DNA of 64,000 nucleotides from Candidatus Krumholzibacteriia bacterium (GCA_035268685.1 DATFKK010000173.1:1-64000); one strand, 5' to 3'. Numbered from the stretch's first letter, positions 1 through 8,733 are shown. Translations and numbers: made by a program. Notes: generated from the sequence alone by a model not told the origin.

Positions 1-1392
1 GCGGATCTGCGCCTGCCGATCGGCGGGGAACTGGTCGATGATCCGGTCGACGGTGCTGCAGGCCGTGGTGGTGTGCAGCGTACCGAAGACCAGGTGACCG
101 GTCTCGGCCGTCTCGATGGCCATCTCCATGGTCTCGAGATCACGGAGCTCGCCCACCAGGATCACGTCGGGATCCTCGCGCAGAGCCGCCCGCAACGCGC
201 TCTTGAAGCTGTCGGTGTGCACGCCGACCTGCCGCTGGTTCACCAGGCACTGCTTGTTCGGGTGCACGAACTCCACGGGATCCTCGATCGTGATGATGTG
301 CTCGCGCCGTTGCTCGTTCACCAGGTCGATCAGCGAGGCGATGGTCGTGGACTTCCCGCTGCCGGTGGGTCCGGTGACCAGCACCAGGCCCTTGTTCAGC
401 AGTGCGAGCTCACGCACTTCCTTCGACAACCCGAGCTCGTCGGCCGGGACGATGTCGTCGGGGATCGCCCGGAACACCGCCGCCGGACCGCGGCGATCGA
501 AGTACAGGTTCGCGCGGAAACGGCTGACGCCCTCGATGGCGTAGGCGAAGTCGGTGTCGTGGTGCTTGAGGAACTGGTCGCGATTGCGCTGCGGCGTGAT
601 CGCGAAGAGCATCCGGAACAGTTCGTCGGCCTCGAGCGGCTCGCGCTCGCCGTCGAGCTCCACGTGGCCGTCCACGCGGTAGACCGGCGGCTGTTCGCAG
701 CACAGGTGAAGGTCGCTGGCCTGTTTCTCGACCGTCGCCCGCAGCAGTTCGTCGATCAGAGCGCGGTAGTTCGGCGGCAGATCGTCGGGCACCAGCAGGT
801 CGGTCTGGTGGTCGTCCAGCGACGGGAGCGAGCTCGGGTCGAACCTGGGGACGCCGTTGGTGGACGTCACGGCGTCGGCCACCGCCGTCGCCGCGTCGGC
901 GTCCTCGGCGCTCATCTCGTGCCACGATCCCGATGGGGCCGACGGACCGGATCCACCGCCGTCCGGCTGATACTCGTCGGGAGGCACCGCGGCCACCGCG
1001 GCCGAGTCCGCCTCCGGCGGCGGGGTCTCGCGCGCGATCTCCTGGGCCACGTCGGCGAAGGACGCATCGGTGGCATCGCCGGAGCCGTTCTTCGCGGTCT
1101 CCCAGATGGTCGCGACCATGGTGCCCTGATCGTCTTCCAGTACACCGGTGTAGGTGAGGGCACCCACCGAGTACACGAAACTCGCCGTCCCGTCCTCGCG
1201 GTAGGTGTCGATCACGTTGGGGTCGGCGAGTTCGGTGACCAGGGCCAGGATCTTGTCCGCGTCGAGCATCGCCTTGCTCACGGTCTTGGTGCCCGACAGG
1301 AAACGGAAGGCGGGCGCGCGGTCCTGTTCGAGGATCAATGCCTCGGCCTGGTACTCGGAAAGAGCAGAGAGGAAGCGATCGAGTTGGGCCAT
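1..1392 (-). CDS. pilT: PilT-like type IV pilus retraction ATPase, 3' end outside window
   Basis: Hexameric ATPase that powers type IV pilus retraction. 464 codons lie in the window and the C-terminus runs off the left edge. The PilT core begins near residue 208; it carries the family motif KQASDLHL at about 221, a Walker A (GPTGSGKST) near 340, then the Asp box (ITIEDPVEF), Walker B region (REDPDVILVGELRD) and the His-box part GHLVFGTLHT. PilT proteins are usually near 350 residues in total and start directly with the core; here about 200 residues precede it: a folded-looking first ~100 residues and an acidic, Pro/Ala/Asp-rich linker. The first segment may be a degenerate second copy of the PilT N-terminal domain (inference). 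Start ATG at 1392 follows no other in-frame option. PilT versus PilU or PilB: the core favours PilT. Confidence 0.9.
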   Translation of the reverse strand, partial: MAQLDRFLSALSEYQAEALILEQDRAPAFRFLSGTKTVSKAMLDADKILALVTELADPNVIDTYREDGTASFVYSVGALTYTGVLEDDQGTMVATIWETAKNGSGDATDASFADVAQEIARETPPPEADSAAVAAVPPDEYQPDGGGSGPSAPSGSWHEMSAEDADAATAVADAVTSTNGVPRFDPSSLPSLDDHQTDLLVPDDLPPNYRALIDELLRATVEKQASDLHLCCEQPPVYRVDGHVELDGEREPLEADELFRMLFAITPQRNRDQFLKHHDTDFAYAIEGVSRFRANLYFDRRGPAAVFRAIPDDIVPADELGLSKEVRELALLNKGLVLVTGPTGSGKSTTIASLIDLVNEQRREHIITIEDPVEFVHPNKQCLVNQRQVGVHTDSFKSALRAALREDPDVILVGELRDLETMEMAIETAETGHLVFGTLHTTTACSTVDRIIDQFPADRQAQIR

Positions 1393-1760
1393 GACCGCCT
1401 TCGGTGGTTCGAGCGTGCACGAGGAAGCAGAGCTGAGGTGTGCCGGGTGACGGCCATGGTGCTCGTCCTCGCTGGTTGCCTCAGTCGAGACCGCCACCCG
1501 GCACGGTCGGCCACAGCACAGGGTGTGCCCACGTCCGAGGTACGACATCCCGTGGCACGACCCGGCACACCGAGGTACGTTCCACCACCGGTACCCGCGC
1601 GCCGGCCGCGCCGGCCGCTCTCGCACCGGAGCAGGCTGCACGATCGCGTGTGGGTCTTCGCGAGGCGCCCGTCACCACCGGGCTTCGCCGATGTCCGAAG
1701 CGGGCCGACGGACGAGGGCGCGTGGTTCCGCGTGACGGCGGAGAGGAAGGGGAACGACCC
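1393..1760. other. Intergenic stretch without a supported gene
   Basis: About 370 bases between the divergent pilT and uracil-DNA glycosylase genes. Open frames here have no recognisable product and are explained by the GC bias. It should hold promoters for both flanking genes, but I see no clear -35/-10 pair. Confidence 0.5.
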
Positions 1761-2453
1761 ATGTCGATCCGGAACTTCCGCGCGATCCAGCGTGCGATCG
1801 TCGACTGCGACCGCTGTCCGCGTCTGCGCGCGCACTGCGCGAAGGTCGCCGCCGAGCGCAGGAAACAGTTCGCCGATCAGCAGTACTGGGGACGTCCGGT
1901 CCCCTCGTTCGGCGATCCACGCGCGCGCATGATGATCGTCGGACTCGCTCCCGCCGCCCACGGCGCCAACCGCACCGGCCGCATGTTCACCGGCGACAGT
2001 TCGGGCGACTGGCTGTACGAAGCCCTGCACCGCTACGGTTTCGCCAGCCAGGCCAGGTCGGTCTCGGCCGACGACGGCCTGGAGCTCGACGACTGCCTGG
2101 TCTCGGCCGCCGTCCACTGCGCGCCCCCTCAGAACAAGCCCACCCGAGAGGAACAGGACACCTGCCGGCACTGGCTGCACCGCGAGATCGACGAACTCGA
2201 TCCGGAACTGGTGATCGTGCTCGGCCGCATCGCATGGGACGCATGGCTCCGCCTGCTCGACGAACGCGGTGTCGACCTCCCCTCACCGCGTCCGGAGTTC
2301 GCGCACGACCGTTTCGTGGAAATCGACCGAAGCCCGCTCGTGTTGCAGAGCTACCATCCGAGCCGCCAGAACACGAACACGGGTCGCCTGACCCGACGCA
2401 TGTGGCACGCGGTGTTCCGTCGGGCCCGGCGTCACCTCGACTCGCTGGACTGA
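1761..2453 (+). CDS. Family-5 uracil-DNA glycosylase (UdgB type)
   Basis: Removes uracil (and related deaminated bases) from DNA to start base excision repair. 230 residues, a normal length. N-terminal cysteine cluster (CDRCPRL...C) would bind an iron-sulfur cluster as in UDG families 4 and 5. The active-site segment GLAPAAHGANRTGRMFTGD near residue 60 has Ala in place of the catalytic polar residue of family 1, the hallmark of family 5, and the C-terminal motif SYHPSRQNTNTG is also family-5 type. ATG at 1761 is chosen because the conserved N-terminus begins there; a longer upstream frame has no family similarity. The last 22 bases overlap the convergent DUF423 gene. Confidence 0.9.
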   Translation: MSIRNFRAIQRAIVDCDRCPRLRAHCAKVAAERRKQFADQQYWGRPVPSFGDPRARMMIVGLAPAAHGANRTGRMFTGDSSGDWLYEALHRYGFASQARSVSADDGLELDDCLVSAAVHCAPPQNKPTREEQDTCRHWLHREIDELDPELVIVLGRIAWDAWLRLLDERGVDLPSPRPEFAHDRFVEIDRSPLVLQSYHPSRQNTNTGRLTRRMWHAVFRRARRHLDSLD

Positions 2454-2848
2454 TCCTCGACGCGCCCGCGACCCACGGCCCAGACCAGCAGCAACCAGGC
2501 CGCGATCAGACACACCCCGCCGATCGGAGTGATCGCACCCAGCCACGGCATGTCGAGGAGGACCAGCGCGAACAGGCTGCCACTGAACACCACGGTCCCG
2601 GCCACGAAGAACGACCCGGCCCATCGCAGACGAGCCGGGTCGAAGCGATCGTGCAGCACGGACACCAGCAGCATGACGGGAACGTGCGCCATGAGCAGGC
2701 GCACGCCGGTGTCGAAGGTGTCCAGACGGCGTGGAGGCACGTGTTCGGCCAGACCATGCGCCCCGAAAGCGCCCGCGGCCACCCCGATCGCACCGAGCAC
2801 GGCGGCCGTGCGCAACAGCGTGCGATCGGTCGATCGGGGAATGCTCAC
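2432..2848 (-). CDS. DUF423 family small membrane protein (YgdD-like)
   Basis: 138 residues with four predicted membrane helices. The opening AAVLGAIGVAAGAFGAHGL and the segment ending GTVVFSGSLFALVLL are typical of DUF423 (E. coli YgdD), whose biochemical role is unknown. The start is read as GTG at 2848, four bases after the stop of the upstream ccmH-like gene, implying one transcript; the longer frame that begins inside ccmH is not conserved-looking. The 3' end overlaps the convergent uracil-DNA glycosylase gene by 22 bases. Confidence 0.8.
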   Translation of the reverse strand: MSIPRSTDRTLLRTAAVLGAIGVAAGAFGAHGLAEHVPPRRLDTFDTGVRLLMAHVPVMLLVSVLHDRFDPARLRWAGSFFVAGTVVFSGSLFALVLLDMPWLGAITPIGGVCLIAAWLLLVWAVGRGRVEDQSSESR

Positions 2849-2852
2849 GATC

Positions 2853-3383
2853 TCAGCGCGAGCGGGCCGACAGCTCGCGCTCGAGTCGCCGCTCGAGGTC
2901 CGGGTCGGAGGTGTAGTCGCTCTCGACCTCACGCGTCGGCACCGAGTCGTGGAGCTTCATCGACTGCTGCCGCTGCAGGAACCACAGGATCACGCCCAGG
3001 CCGACGAGCACCGCCAATACGGGAAAGATCCACACGAGCATGTTGAATCCCTCGAACCGTGGCGCCGAGAGGATCGACTCGCCGTAGCGCGAAATCAGCT
3101 CGTCGGTGATCTGCTCCTCGGTCCATCCGGCGGCGACCCAGCCCTTGATCTCCTCGCGAAGCACCGCGGCCTTGCCCGAGGTGCAGTCGCGCAGGTTCGA
3201 GCCGGGGCAGTAGGGGCTCATGTACTTCATCTGCAGGGACAGCGACATGTCCGCGATCTCCTGCTCGCTGCGCTCGACGGTGCCCGACGGCACACCGGCA
3301 TCCTGGGCGAAGCCGGGGGCCGCGAGGAACAGACCGAGCACGGCGATCAGGACGAGCGCCGGAAAGCGACCACGCATGGACAT
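2853..3383 (-). CDS. ccmH: CcmH/CycL-like cytochrome c maturation protein
   Basis: Members of this family are membrane-anchored periplasmic thiol reductases that keep apocytochrome c haem-binding cysteines reduced. 176 residues: signal peptide (about 1-24), then a CcmH/NrfF domain with the family pattern EIKGWVAAGWTEEQITDEL followed by RYGESILSAP, and one C-terminal membrane helix near 115-140. The usual active site is LRCxxC; here the cysteines read YCPGSNLRDCTSG, that is, separated by seven residues, so classic CxxC redox chemistry is doubtful. No other ccm gene is adjacent. ATG at 3383 has a strong ribosome site (GGAGGATCCC). The start MRGRF two codons in is also possible. Confidence 0.85.
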   Translation of the reverse strand: MSMRGRFPALVLIAVLGLFLAAPGFAQDAGVPSGTVERSEQEIADMSLSLQMKYMSPYCPGSNLRDCTSGKAAVLREEIKGWVAAGWTEEQITDELISRYGESILSAPRFEGFNMLVWIFPVLAVLVGLGVILWFLQRQQSMKLHDSVPTREVESDYTSDPDLERRLERELSARSR

Positions 3384-3475
3384 GGGATCCTCCGGAGAAG
3401 GGCATGGGGGCACCGAATACCGTACCAGATTCACAGCTCGGCGCATCGTCCAACGGTGTGATGCGAGCACGGCGA

Positions 3476-3504
3476 TTGTGCAAGGGCTCGCCGCAGGCTA
3501 CTCT
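3476..3504 (+). promoter_or_regulatory. Sigma-70-type promoter for the FHA phosphatase gene
   Basis: TTGTGC (3476-3481), 17-base spacer, TACTCT (3499-3504), lying 37 bases before the GTG start of the FHA-PP2C gene. Confidence 0.5.
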
Positions 3505-3540
3505 TCCTGTCCAACGCCACGGTCCCGGAGACGTTCCCAC

Positions 3541-5139
3541 GTGATCGAATTCGAACTCGTCGTCAACGGCCAGTTGACCCCCCTGCAGCTCGTGGACGGG
3601 CTGCACCGGGTCGGCCGCGCCCCCGACAACGACATCACCATCTCGGTTCCCAGTGTGAGCAAGCACCACGCGGTTCTGCGCGTGGAGGGCGGGGCCCTGT
3701 TCGTTCGCGACCTTGGCAGTACCAATGGTACTGATATAGACGGAAAGCCCATCGGCAACGAGGAGATCGAGGCCGGGAAACACGCGACGGTGCGTTTCGC
3801 CGGGGTCCCGCTCTGGCGGGCGGTCCGCCAGGACGACTCCACGGCAACGCTCTCGCGCGACGAGGAAGTCAGCCCCTCGACGATATATCGTCCCGATGAG
3901 GACTACAGCGAGTCCGCTCGGGCCCGAATCGTCGACATGTTGTCGAATCTGTTCGAGCTGGTGGCGTCGGAGGCCGACGCCCAGGAACTCGAGCGCCAGG
4001 CCTGCGGCTTCGTGTCGCGCTTCGTCGACACCGACCGGGTGATCCTGCTGCAGGACGAGGGCGAGGGCACCGAGCTGAGCGTGAAGGCCCAGTGGCTGTC
4101 CCAGGGCAAGGCGTCGACCCAGAGCCAGGAGCGCCTGCGCCTGAGCACGACCCTGGTCGGCCAGGTCCTGAGCGAGCGCTCGTCGGTGCTCGTGGCGAAC
4201 ACGCTGAACGACCCGCGCTTCGCCGATCAGGGCAGCATCCTGCACCTCGACCTGAAGTCGGCCATGGCGGCCCCGCTCTTCGACAACCAGCGCGTGCGCG
4301 GGATTCTGTACGTCGACTGCAGTCGACCCCAGGTGCAGTACGACACCGAGGACCTGCAGGTGCTCACCGCCACCGCCAACGCCGTGGCGGTGAAGCTGCG
4401 CACGCTGACGCTCGAGAAGGAGATCCGCACCGCGGCGCGGATCCAGATGGCCATGCTCCCCGAGGACCTCCCGGTTCCCGAGGGCTGGTCGCTGGACTGC
4501 CACCTGACCATGTGCCGCGAGGTCGGCGGCGACCTCTACCACTGTCTGCCCCGCCCCGACGGACGCACCCTCCTGGTGCTCGGCGACGTGGCCGGCAAGG
4601 GCGTGCCCGCGTCGCTGGCCATGGCAGCGACCATCGTGCTGATCCGTTCGCTGAACGACCTGGGCACCAGCCTCGAGGACATGGCTCCGCATCTGAACTC
4701 CCAGCTCGGCGAGAGCCTGGCCCCGGAGCAGTTCGTGACCCTGTTCGTGGCCGAGCTCGACCACGAGACGGGACGCCTACGCTACTTCAACGCGGGTCAC
4801 GAGCCGCCGCGGATCCACCGCAAGGTCTCCGACGCGATCGAGGAGCTGCCGTCGACCGGCCGCCCCACGGCCATGCTCCCGTTCGGTGACTTCGGAGTGT
4901 CCGAGTGCACGCTCGAGATCGGCGACACCCTCGCGGTGTTCAGCGACGGAATCCCCGAGGCCACGCGCAGTGGCGACGAGTTCTTCGGTCTCGAGGGAGT
5001 CGACGCCGCTCTGCGCACGCACGCGACCGATCACGTGTCGGCGATCCGGCAGTCGATCCTGGCGGCGATCGAGGACTACCTGGAAGCGGAACGCGCGTCG
5101 GACGACATCACGCTCATGATCCTGCGACGCTCGGCCTGA
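3541..5139 (+). CDS. FHA-GAF-PP2C (RsbU-like) protein phosphatase
   Basis: 532 residues joining three signalling modules. Residues 1-95 form an FHA phosphopeptide-binding domain (GRAPDN, SVSKHHAVL, GSTNGT are the conserved Arg, Ser-xx-His and Asn-Gly motifs). A GAF domain spans about 135-290. A SpoIIE/RsbU-type PP2C phosphatase follows from about 292, with metal-binding aspartates in EVGGDLYH, GDVAGKG, FSDGIPEA and SDDITLMIL. Such proteins dephosphorylate anti-anti-sigma (STAS) proteins or phosphothreonine targets; a STAS-containing protein is encoded near 61 kb, a possible but unproven partner. The GTG at 3541 is chosen because the FHA fold begins there and a promoter lies just upstream. It ends six bases before the convergent membrane-protein gene. 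Confidence 0.9.
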   Translation: MIEFELVVNGQLTPLQLVDGLHRVGRAPDNDITISVPSVSKHHAVLRVEGGALFVRDLGSTNGTDIDGKPIGNEEIEAGKHATVRFAGVPLWRAVRQDDSTATLSRDEEVSPSTIYRPDEDYSESARARIVDMLSNLFELVASEADAQELERQACGFVSRFVDTDRVILLQDEGEGTELSVKAQWLSQGKASTQSQERLRLSTTLVGQVLSERSSVLVANTLNDPRFADQGSILHLDLKSAMAAPLFDNQRVRGILYVDCSRPQVQYDTEDLQVLTATANAVAVKLRTLTLEKEIRTAARIQMAMLPEDLPVPEGWSLDCHLTMCREVGGDLYHCLPRPDGRTLLVLGDVAGKGVPASLAMAATIVLIRSLNDLGTSLEDMAPHLNSQLGESLAPEQFVTLFVAELDHETGRLRYFNAGHEPPRIHRKVSDAIEELPSTGRPTAMLPFGDFGVSECTLEIGDTLAVFSDGIPEATRSGDEFFGLEGVDAALRTHATDHVSAIRQSILAAIEDYLEAERASDDITLMILRRSA

Positions 5140-5145
5140 CCCGGG

Positions 5146-5607
5146 TCACCGGAACTGGGCCACGAACACCGCGCGGTCCGACCGGCCGGGTCCCGACGAC
5201 GCCAGCAGCAGCAGCGAGACGGCGTAGAAGATCGCCGTGATGCCCAGATCGACACCCAGGACCGACAGCAGCAGCCCGTAGACCCCGATCCCCTCCATCA
5301 GGGCCCACCGCAACACGCAGTACACCACGTAGCTGGCGCGCGAGAGCGCGGCGATCATCTGCCGCAGCAGGAAGACCACGAGCACGTGCAGACCCGAACC
5401 CATGGCCAGGAAGATCAGCAGCCAGGTCTCGAGTTCCTGGTCGACGACCTGCGTGCGCGAGGGCACCACGGTTACGGTCAGCACCGCGTAGAGCACGATC
5501 GACACCATCATGGCGATCCAGATCCAGGGGAGCTTCGACTCGCCCGGCTGGACCTGCTGTGCGCGCTCGTAAGCGTCGTCGTGGGGCGACGCCGGAGGTC
5601 CGTTCAC
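5146..5607 (-). CDS. Four-helix membrane protein of unknown function
   Basis: 153 residues: a polar N-terminus of about 35 residues, then four predicted membrane helices beginning at LPWIWIAMMVSIVLYAVL. No family recognised. GTG at 5607 overlaps the stop of the upstream thioredoxin gene (GTGA), so the two are translationally coupled and presumably functionally linked. A longer in-frame start upstream exists but would lie within the thioredoxin gene. Confidence 0.7.
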   Translation of the reverse strand: MNGPPASPHDDAYERAQQVQPGESKLPWIWIAMMVSIVLYAVLTVTVVPSRTQVVDQELETWLLIFLAMGSGLHVLVVFLLRQMIAALSRASYVVYCVLRWALMEGIGVYGLLLSVLGVDLGITAIFYAVSLLLLASSGPGRSDRAVFVAQFR

Positions 5608-6110
5608 CGTCCGGACGTCTCCTCTTGGGGAAGCTCGCGCAGCCACGACACGATGGTCTCGTAGGCCGGCTGGCCCTCGTCCATGAGTTCGCCGTCGGCC
5701 CCGTAGATCTTGAAGTGCGGGATCGAGCGGATGCCGTACTGCTGCAGCACGGGCGAGGTCCAGTCGATGCCTTCCTTGCCCGGGCGGTTCACGTCGACCT
5801 TCACCACCTGGATGTCGTCACGCTCCTCGTGCAGACGATCGAGCCAGGGAGCGATCTGCACGCAGGGCGGACAGTAGTCGCTCATGAAGTCGAACACGGT
5901 GATCTGGCCCTCGGCCAGGTAGTCGGTGATCTCGGTCCGCTGGCCCTGGGCGATGCGGATGGGCTTGTCCGTGTCCGCCGTCTGCTCCTGCTGCGCCGCG
6001 GAGGCCTCCGGCCCCGCCTCGTCGGCATTGCTGCTGTTCGAGGTGCAGGCGATCAGCGTGAGGCTCAGGAAGAGCGCGGCCAAGGTGGTCGGGCGGAGCG
6101 GAAGTCGCAT
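5604..6110 (-). CDS. Thioredoxin-fold lipoprotein
   Basis: 168 residues. The N-terminus (RPTTLAALFLSLTLIACTS) is a lipoprotein signal with the lipobox Cys near residue 21, followed by a disordered Glu/Ala/Gln-rich tether. The thioredoxin fold starts near 50 with active site SDYCPPCVQIAPWL (CPPC, reducing TlpA/ResA-like variant) and ends with the cis-proline segment IRSIPHFKIYG. Likely a periplasm-facing thiol oxidoreductase; the ccmH-like gene is only 2 kb away, so a role in cytochrome maturation is plausible but inferred. Its stop overlaps the start of the downstream membrane-protein gene. Confidence 0.88.
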   Translation of the reverse strand: MRLPLRPTTLAALFLSLTLIACTSNSSNADEAGPEASAAQQEQTADTDKPIRIAQGQRTEITDYLAEGQITVFDFMSDYCPPCVQIAPWLDRLHEERDDIQVVKVDVNRPGKEGIDWTSPVLQQYGIRSIPHFKIYGADGELMDEGQPAYETIVSWLRELPQEETSGR

Positions 6111-6286
6111 GTCGTGTCTCCGTACGGAATGCCCCGGGGGACCGGACTCCCCCGGATGGGTGTGGGGACAAGAATAGCCCCTCTGAGGGCCAACGCACTT
6201 GCGGGCCTGTGAAGTTCCCGCTAAACACACCGCGGAACGGCCCGTTCCGGCCTGTTTCCCCCGGTCCCCCGGCCCAGGACCCGGTC

Positions 6287-6523
6287 ATGGCCGATCGCGA
6301 CGACAAGCTCCCGGGCCAGGCTCCCGGCCCCTACTACGTCGACGGCCAGTGCATCGACTGCGACCTGTGCCGTCAGGCCGCCCCGGCCAACTTCGAGCGC
6401 AACGACGCCGAGGGCTTCTCGTACCTGGCCCGCCAGCCCGAGACCGACGAAGAGCACGCCGCGTGCCGCGAGGCCCTCGAAGAGTGCCCCGTCGAGGCGA
6501 TCGGCGACGACGGCGAGGACTGA
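6287..6523 (+). CDS. Single-cluster [4Fe-4S] ferredoxin
   Basis: 78 residues, acidic. Cys22, Cys25 and Cys28 (CIDCDLC) plus Cys67 in the ECPVEAI segment match Bacillus-type monocluster ferredoxins; an extra Cys60 lies just before. Electron carrier in the cytoplasm. ATG at 6287 is preferred because upstream codons (from 6209) are proline-rich and unlike the family; the ribosome site is weak. The next gene, peptide deformylase, begins 30 bases later, so they probably share a transcript. Confidence 0.88.
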   Translation: MADRDDKLPGQAPGPYYVDGQCIDCDLCRQAAPANFERNDAEGFSYLARQPETDEEHAACREALEECPVEAIGDDGED

Positions 6524-6553
6524 ATCCCGTCCTGCCCACGAGAGGTGGAACCC

Positions 6554-7120
6554 GTGAAGCACGTCCTGAAGGTGGCCCGCATGGGCAATCCGGTGCTCCG
6601 CCGCAAGGCCGAGCCCGTGGATCCCGCCGCCATTCCCAGCCGCGAGTTCCAGGACTTCGTCGACTCCATGCTGCTGACCATGCACGAGTACTCGGGCATC
6701 GGCCTGGCCGCCCCGCAGGTGCACAAGAGCCTGCGCGTGGTGGTGTTCCACGAGGGCGCCGGACTCACCGACGGCGACGGGGAACCCCTGACCGCGCTGA
6801 TCAACCCCGAGGTCACGCCGCTCACCGAGGACCTGCGCGCGATCTGGGAGGGCTGCCTGAGCGTGCCCGGCCTGCGCGGCCGCGTGTCGCGCCCCGAACG
6901 GATCCGCGTCACCGGCCTCGACCGCAAGGGACGCGCGGTCGACCTCGAACTCGAGGACTTCGACGCCGTGGTCACCCAGCACGAGTTCGACCACCTCGAC
7001 GGCGTGCTCTACACCGACAAGGTCGACGATCCGACCCTGCTCGTGTTCGAGGACGAGTTCGAGCGCTTCTGGGCCGAGAAGGCCGAGGAGGACGGCGACT
7101 TCGTCGACGACGAGGGTTGA
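6554..7120 (+). CDS. def: Peptide deformylase
   Basis: Removes the formyl group from the initiator methionine of new proteins. 188 residues. All three motifs are present: GIGLAAPQV near residue 53, EGCLSVPG near 102 (Cys ligand) and QHEFDHLDG near 145 (two His ligands and catalytic Glu). The start is the GTG at 6554, nine bases after a GAGAGG ribosome site; a GTG at 6545 lies within that site and is less likely. The C-terminal tail is acidic. It sits behind a ferredoxin gene rather than the more usual fmt/priA neighbours. Confidence 0.93.
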   Translation: MKHVLKVARMGNPVLRRKAEPVDPAAIPSREFQDFVDSMLLTMHEYSGIGLAAPQVHKSLRVVVFHEGAGLTDGDGEPLTALINPEVTPLTEDLRAIWEGCLSVPGLRGRVSRPERIRVTGLDRKGRAVDLELEDFDAVVTQHEFDHLDGVLYTDKVDDPTLLVFEDEFERFWAEKAEEDGDFVDDEG

Positions 7121-7126
7121 TCTTGG

Positions 7127-7143
7127 CCGCGGGCCGCCCGCGG
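7127..7143. terminator. Possible terminator hairpin between convergent genes
   Basis: Seven-base perfect stem CCGCGGG/CCCGCGG with a three-base loop, seven bases after the def stop. No T-run follows on either strand, so intrinsic termination is uncertain. Confidence 0.35.
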
Positions 7144-7182
7144 TGCCACTTCTTCACCGACTGCAGCGATCCCTGGTAGGAC

Positions 7183-8733
7183 TCAGACCCGCGGCCGCAG
7201 CGACCACTCCACCAGCGCCAGCAGTCCGTCCACCAGCAGCGCCAGCACCGCCGCCGGCAGCGCGCCGCTCAGGATGATCGCCGCGTCGTCGAGCTGCAGG
7301 CCGGCCACGATCGGCTCGCCCAGTCCACCCGCGCCGATGAACGCGGCCAGCGTGGCCGTTCCCACACAGATCACCGCCGCCGTACGGATCCCGGCCAGGA
7401 TCACCGGCACCGCCAGCGGCAGCTTCACGTGCACGAGTACCTGCCGCGGTGTCATGCCGAGCGCCGTGGCGCTCTGCGCGGCGGCCGGCCCCGCGTCGCG
7501 CACGCCGGTGAAGGTGTTCCGCACGATCGGGTAGAGCCCGTACAGGAACAGCGCCGCGATCGCCGGCGGCGCGCCGACGCCCAGCAGCGGGATCATGAAG
7601 GCGAGCAGGGCGATCGAGGGAATGGTCTGCAGGATCCCCACGCCGCGGATCACGGTCTCGGCGCGGCCGGCCTGGCGTTCGAGCACCAGGCCGAGCGGAA
7701 CGGCCACGAGGATGCTCAGCGACAGCGCCCCGAACACCAGTCCCAGATGTTCCAGCGTGCGCTGCAGCAGCGCGCCTCGCTCGTCGACCAGGACGTCGAA
7801 GACGTTTCTCTCACGCCCACCATCGCCCGCGGCCGCCGACGCCGCCGCGGCCTCGGCGCCGGTGACCACGCCGAGCTGTTCGAGGAACTCCGCGGCCACG
7901 CGTTCGATCGGTTCGCCGTCGACCTCCACCCGACGGTTGAGGGCGCGCATCGAATCCTCGTCGAGCACGTCCGACAGACGCTGCAGCCGTATGCCCAGCC
8001 GCGGGTGGGCGTCGAGCGTGGGGCCGTGCACGAGCGGTGCGGCAGAGTAGGGCGGGAACACGGCGCGCGGATCGTCGAGCACGAGCAGGTCGTGGACGAG
8101 GATCAGTCCGTCGGTGGTGTAGACGTCGATGACGTCGACCTCGCCGTCGCCGGCCGCGGCGTACTTCAAGGTCTGTTGCATGCCGACCAGGCGCTGCGGA
8201 TCGAGGCCGTAGACCGCGCGCAGCCCCACGAGCCCGTCGCGCCGCTGTTGGAACTCGTAGCCGAAGGCGTAGCGCAGGTCGTCGCCCCGCGCGGCGAGGT
8301 CGGCAATGGTGCGCAGGTCGCGTTCCTCGGCCACCGCCCGGCGCACGGCGACCTCGTAGGCGTTCTCGAAGCCGAGCGGTGCGAGCCAGCGCAGGTCCCA
8401 GCGATCGCGGAAGATCCGGCGCACCTTCGCCAGCACCTCGGACTCGGTCCCCGTGGCCGGTTCGCCGAGCAGAGTGACCAGGCCGGTGCCCGTGTACTCG
8501 GGGTAGACGTCGATCGAGCCGTTGCGCAGCGCGCGGAAGCACACCGACGTGCCGGCCAGGTTGAAGCGGCGGTCCACCCGGAACGCGCCGCCGGCCTCGA
8601 GCGTCTGCGCGAAGATCTCGGCCAGCAGGCGGCTCTCGGAGAAGTTCTTCGAGCCGACGACCACGGTGGGCGCGTCCTGCGCGGCGACCGGGGCCGCCAG
8701 CAGGAGCACCACGAGGACGATCCGGGTGCTCAC
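7183..8733 (-). CDS. OpuC-type ABC transporter: binding protein fused to permease
   Basis: 516 residues combining two parts of a glycine betaine/choline (quaternary amine) importer. A signal peptide (1-18) leads into an OpuAC/ProX-like solute-binding domain (about 20-305; GSKNFSESRLLAE and DVYPEYTGTG are family signatures). After an Ala/Gly-rich linker, a BinPT permease domain with five to six helices spans about 320-516, including the EAA-like loop ATALGMTPRQVLVHVKLPLA. Known fusions in this family usually have the permease first and the binding domain last; this order is reversed. Substrate is not readable from sequence: betaine, choline, carnitine or ergothioneine are all possible. GTG at 8733 overlaps the stop of the ATPase gene (GTGA). 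Confidence 0.88.
   Translation of the reverse strand: MSTRIVLVVLLLAAPVAAQDAPTVVVGSKNFSESRLLAEIFAQTLEAGGAFRVDRRFNLAGTSVCFRALRNGSIDVYPEYTGTGLVTLLGEPATGTESEVLAKVRRIFRDRWDLRWLAPLGFENAYEVAVRRAVAEERDLRTIADLAARGDDLRYAFGYEFQQRRDGLVGLRAVYGLDPQRLVGMQQTLKYAAAGDGEVDVIDVYTTDGLILVHDLLVLDDPRAVFPPYSAAPLVHGPTLDAHPRLGIRLQRLSDVLDEDSMRALNRRVEVDGEPIERVAAEFLEQLGVVTGAEAAAASAAAGDGGRERNVFDVLVDERGALLQRTLEHLGLVFGALSLSILVAVPLGLVLERQAGRAETVIRGVGILQTIPSIALLAFMIPLLGVGAPPAIAALFLYGLYPIVRNTFTGVRDAGPAAAQSATALGMTPRQVLVHVKLPLAVPVILAGIRTAAVICVGTATLAAFIGAGGLGEPIVAGLQLDDAAIILSGALPAAVLALLVDGLLALVEWSLRPRV

Noticed and set aside
2929-4764. 611-codon open frame on the minus strand
   Set aside because: Antisense to the FHA-GAF-PP2C gene, which has clear domain motifs.
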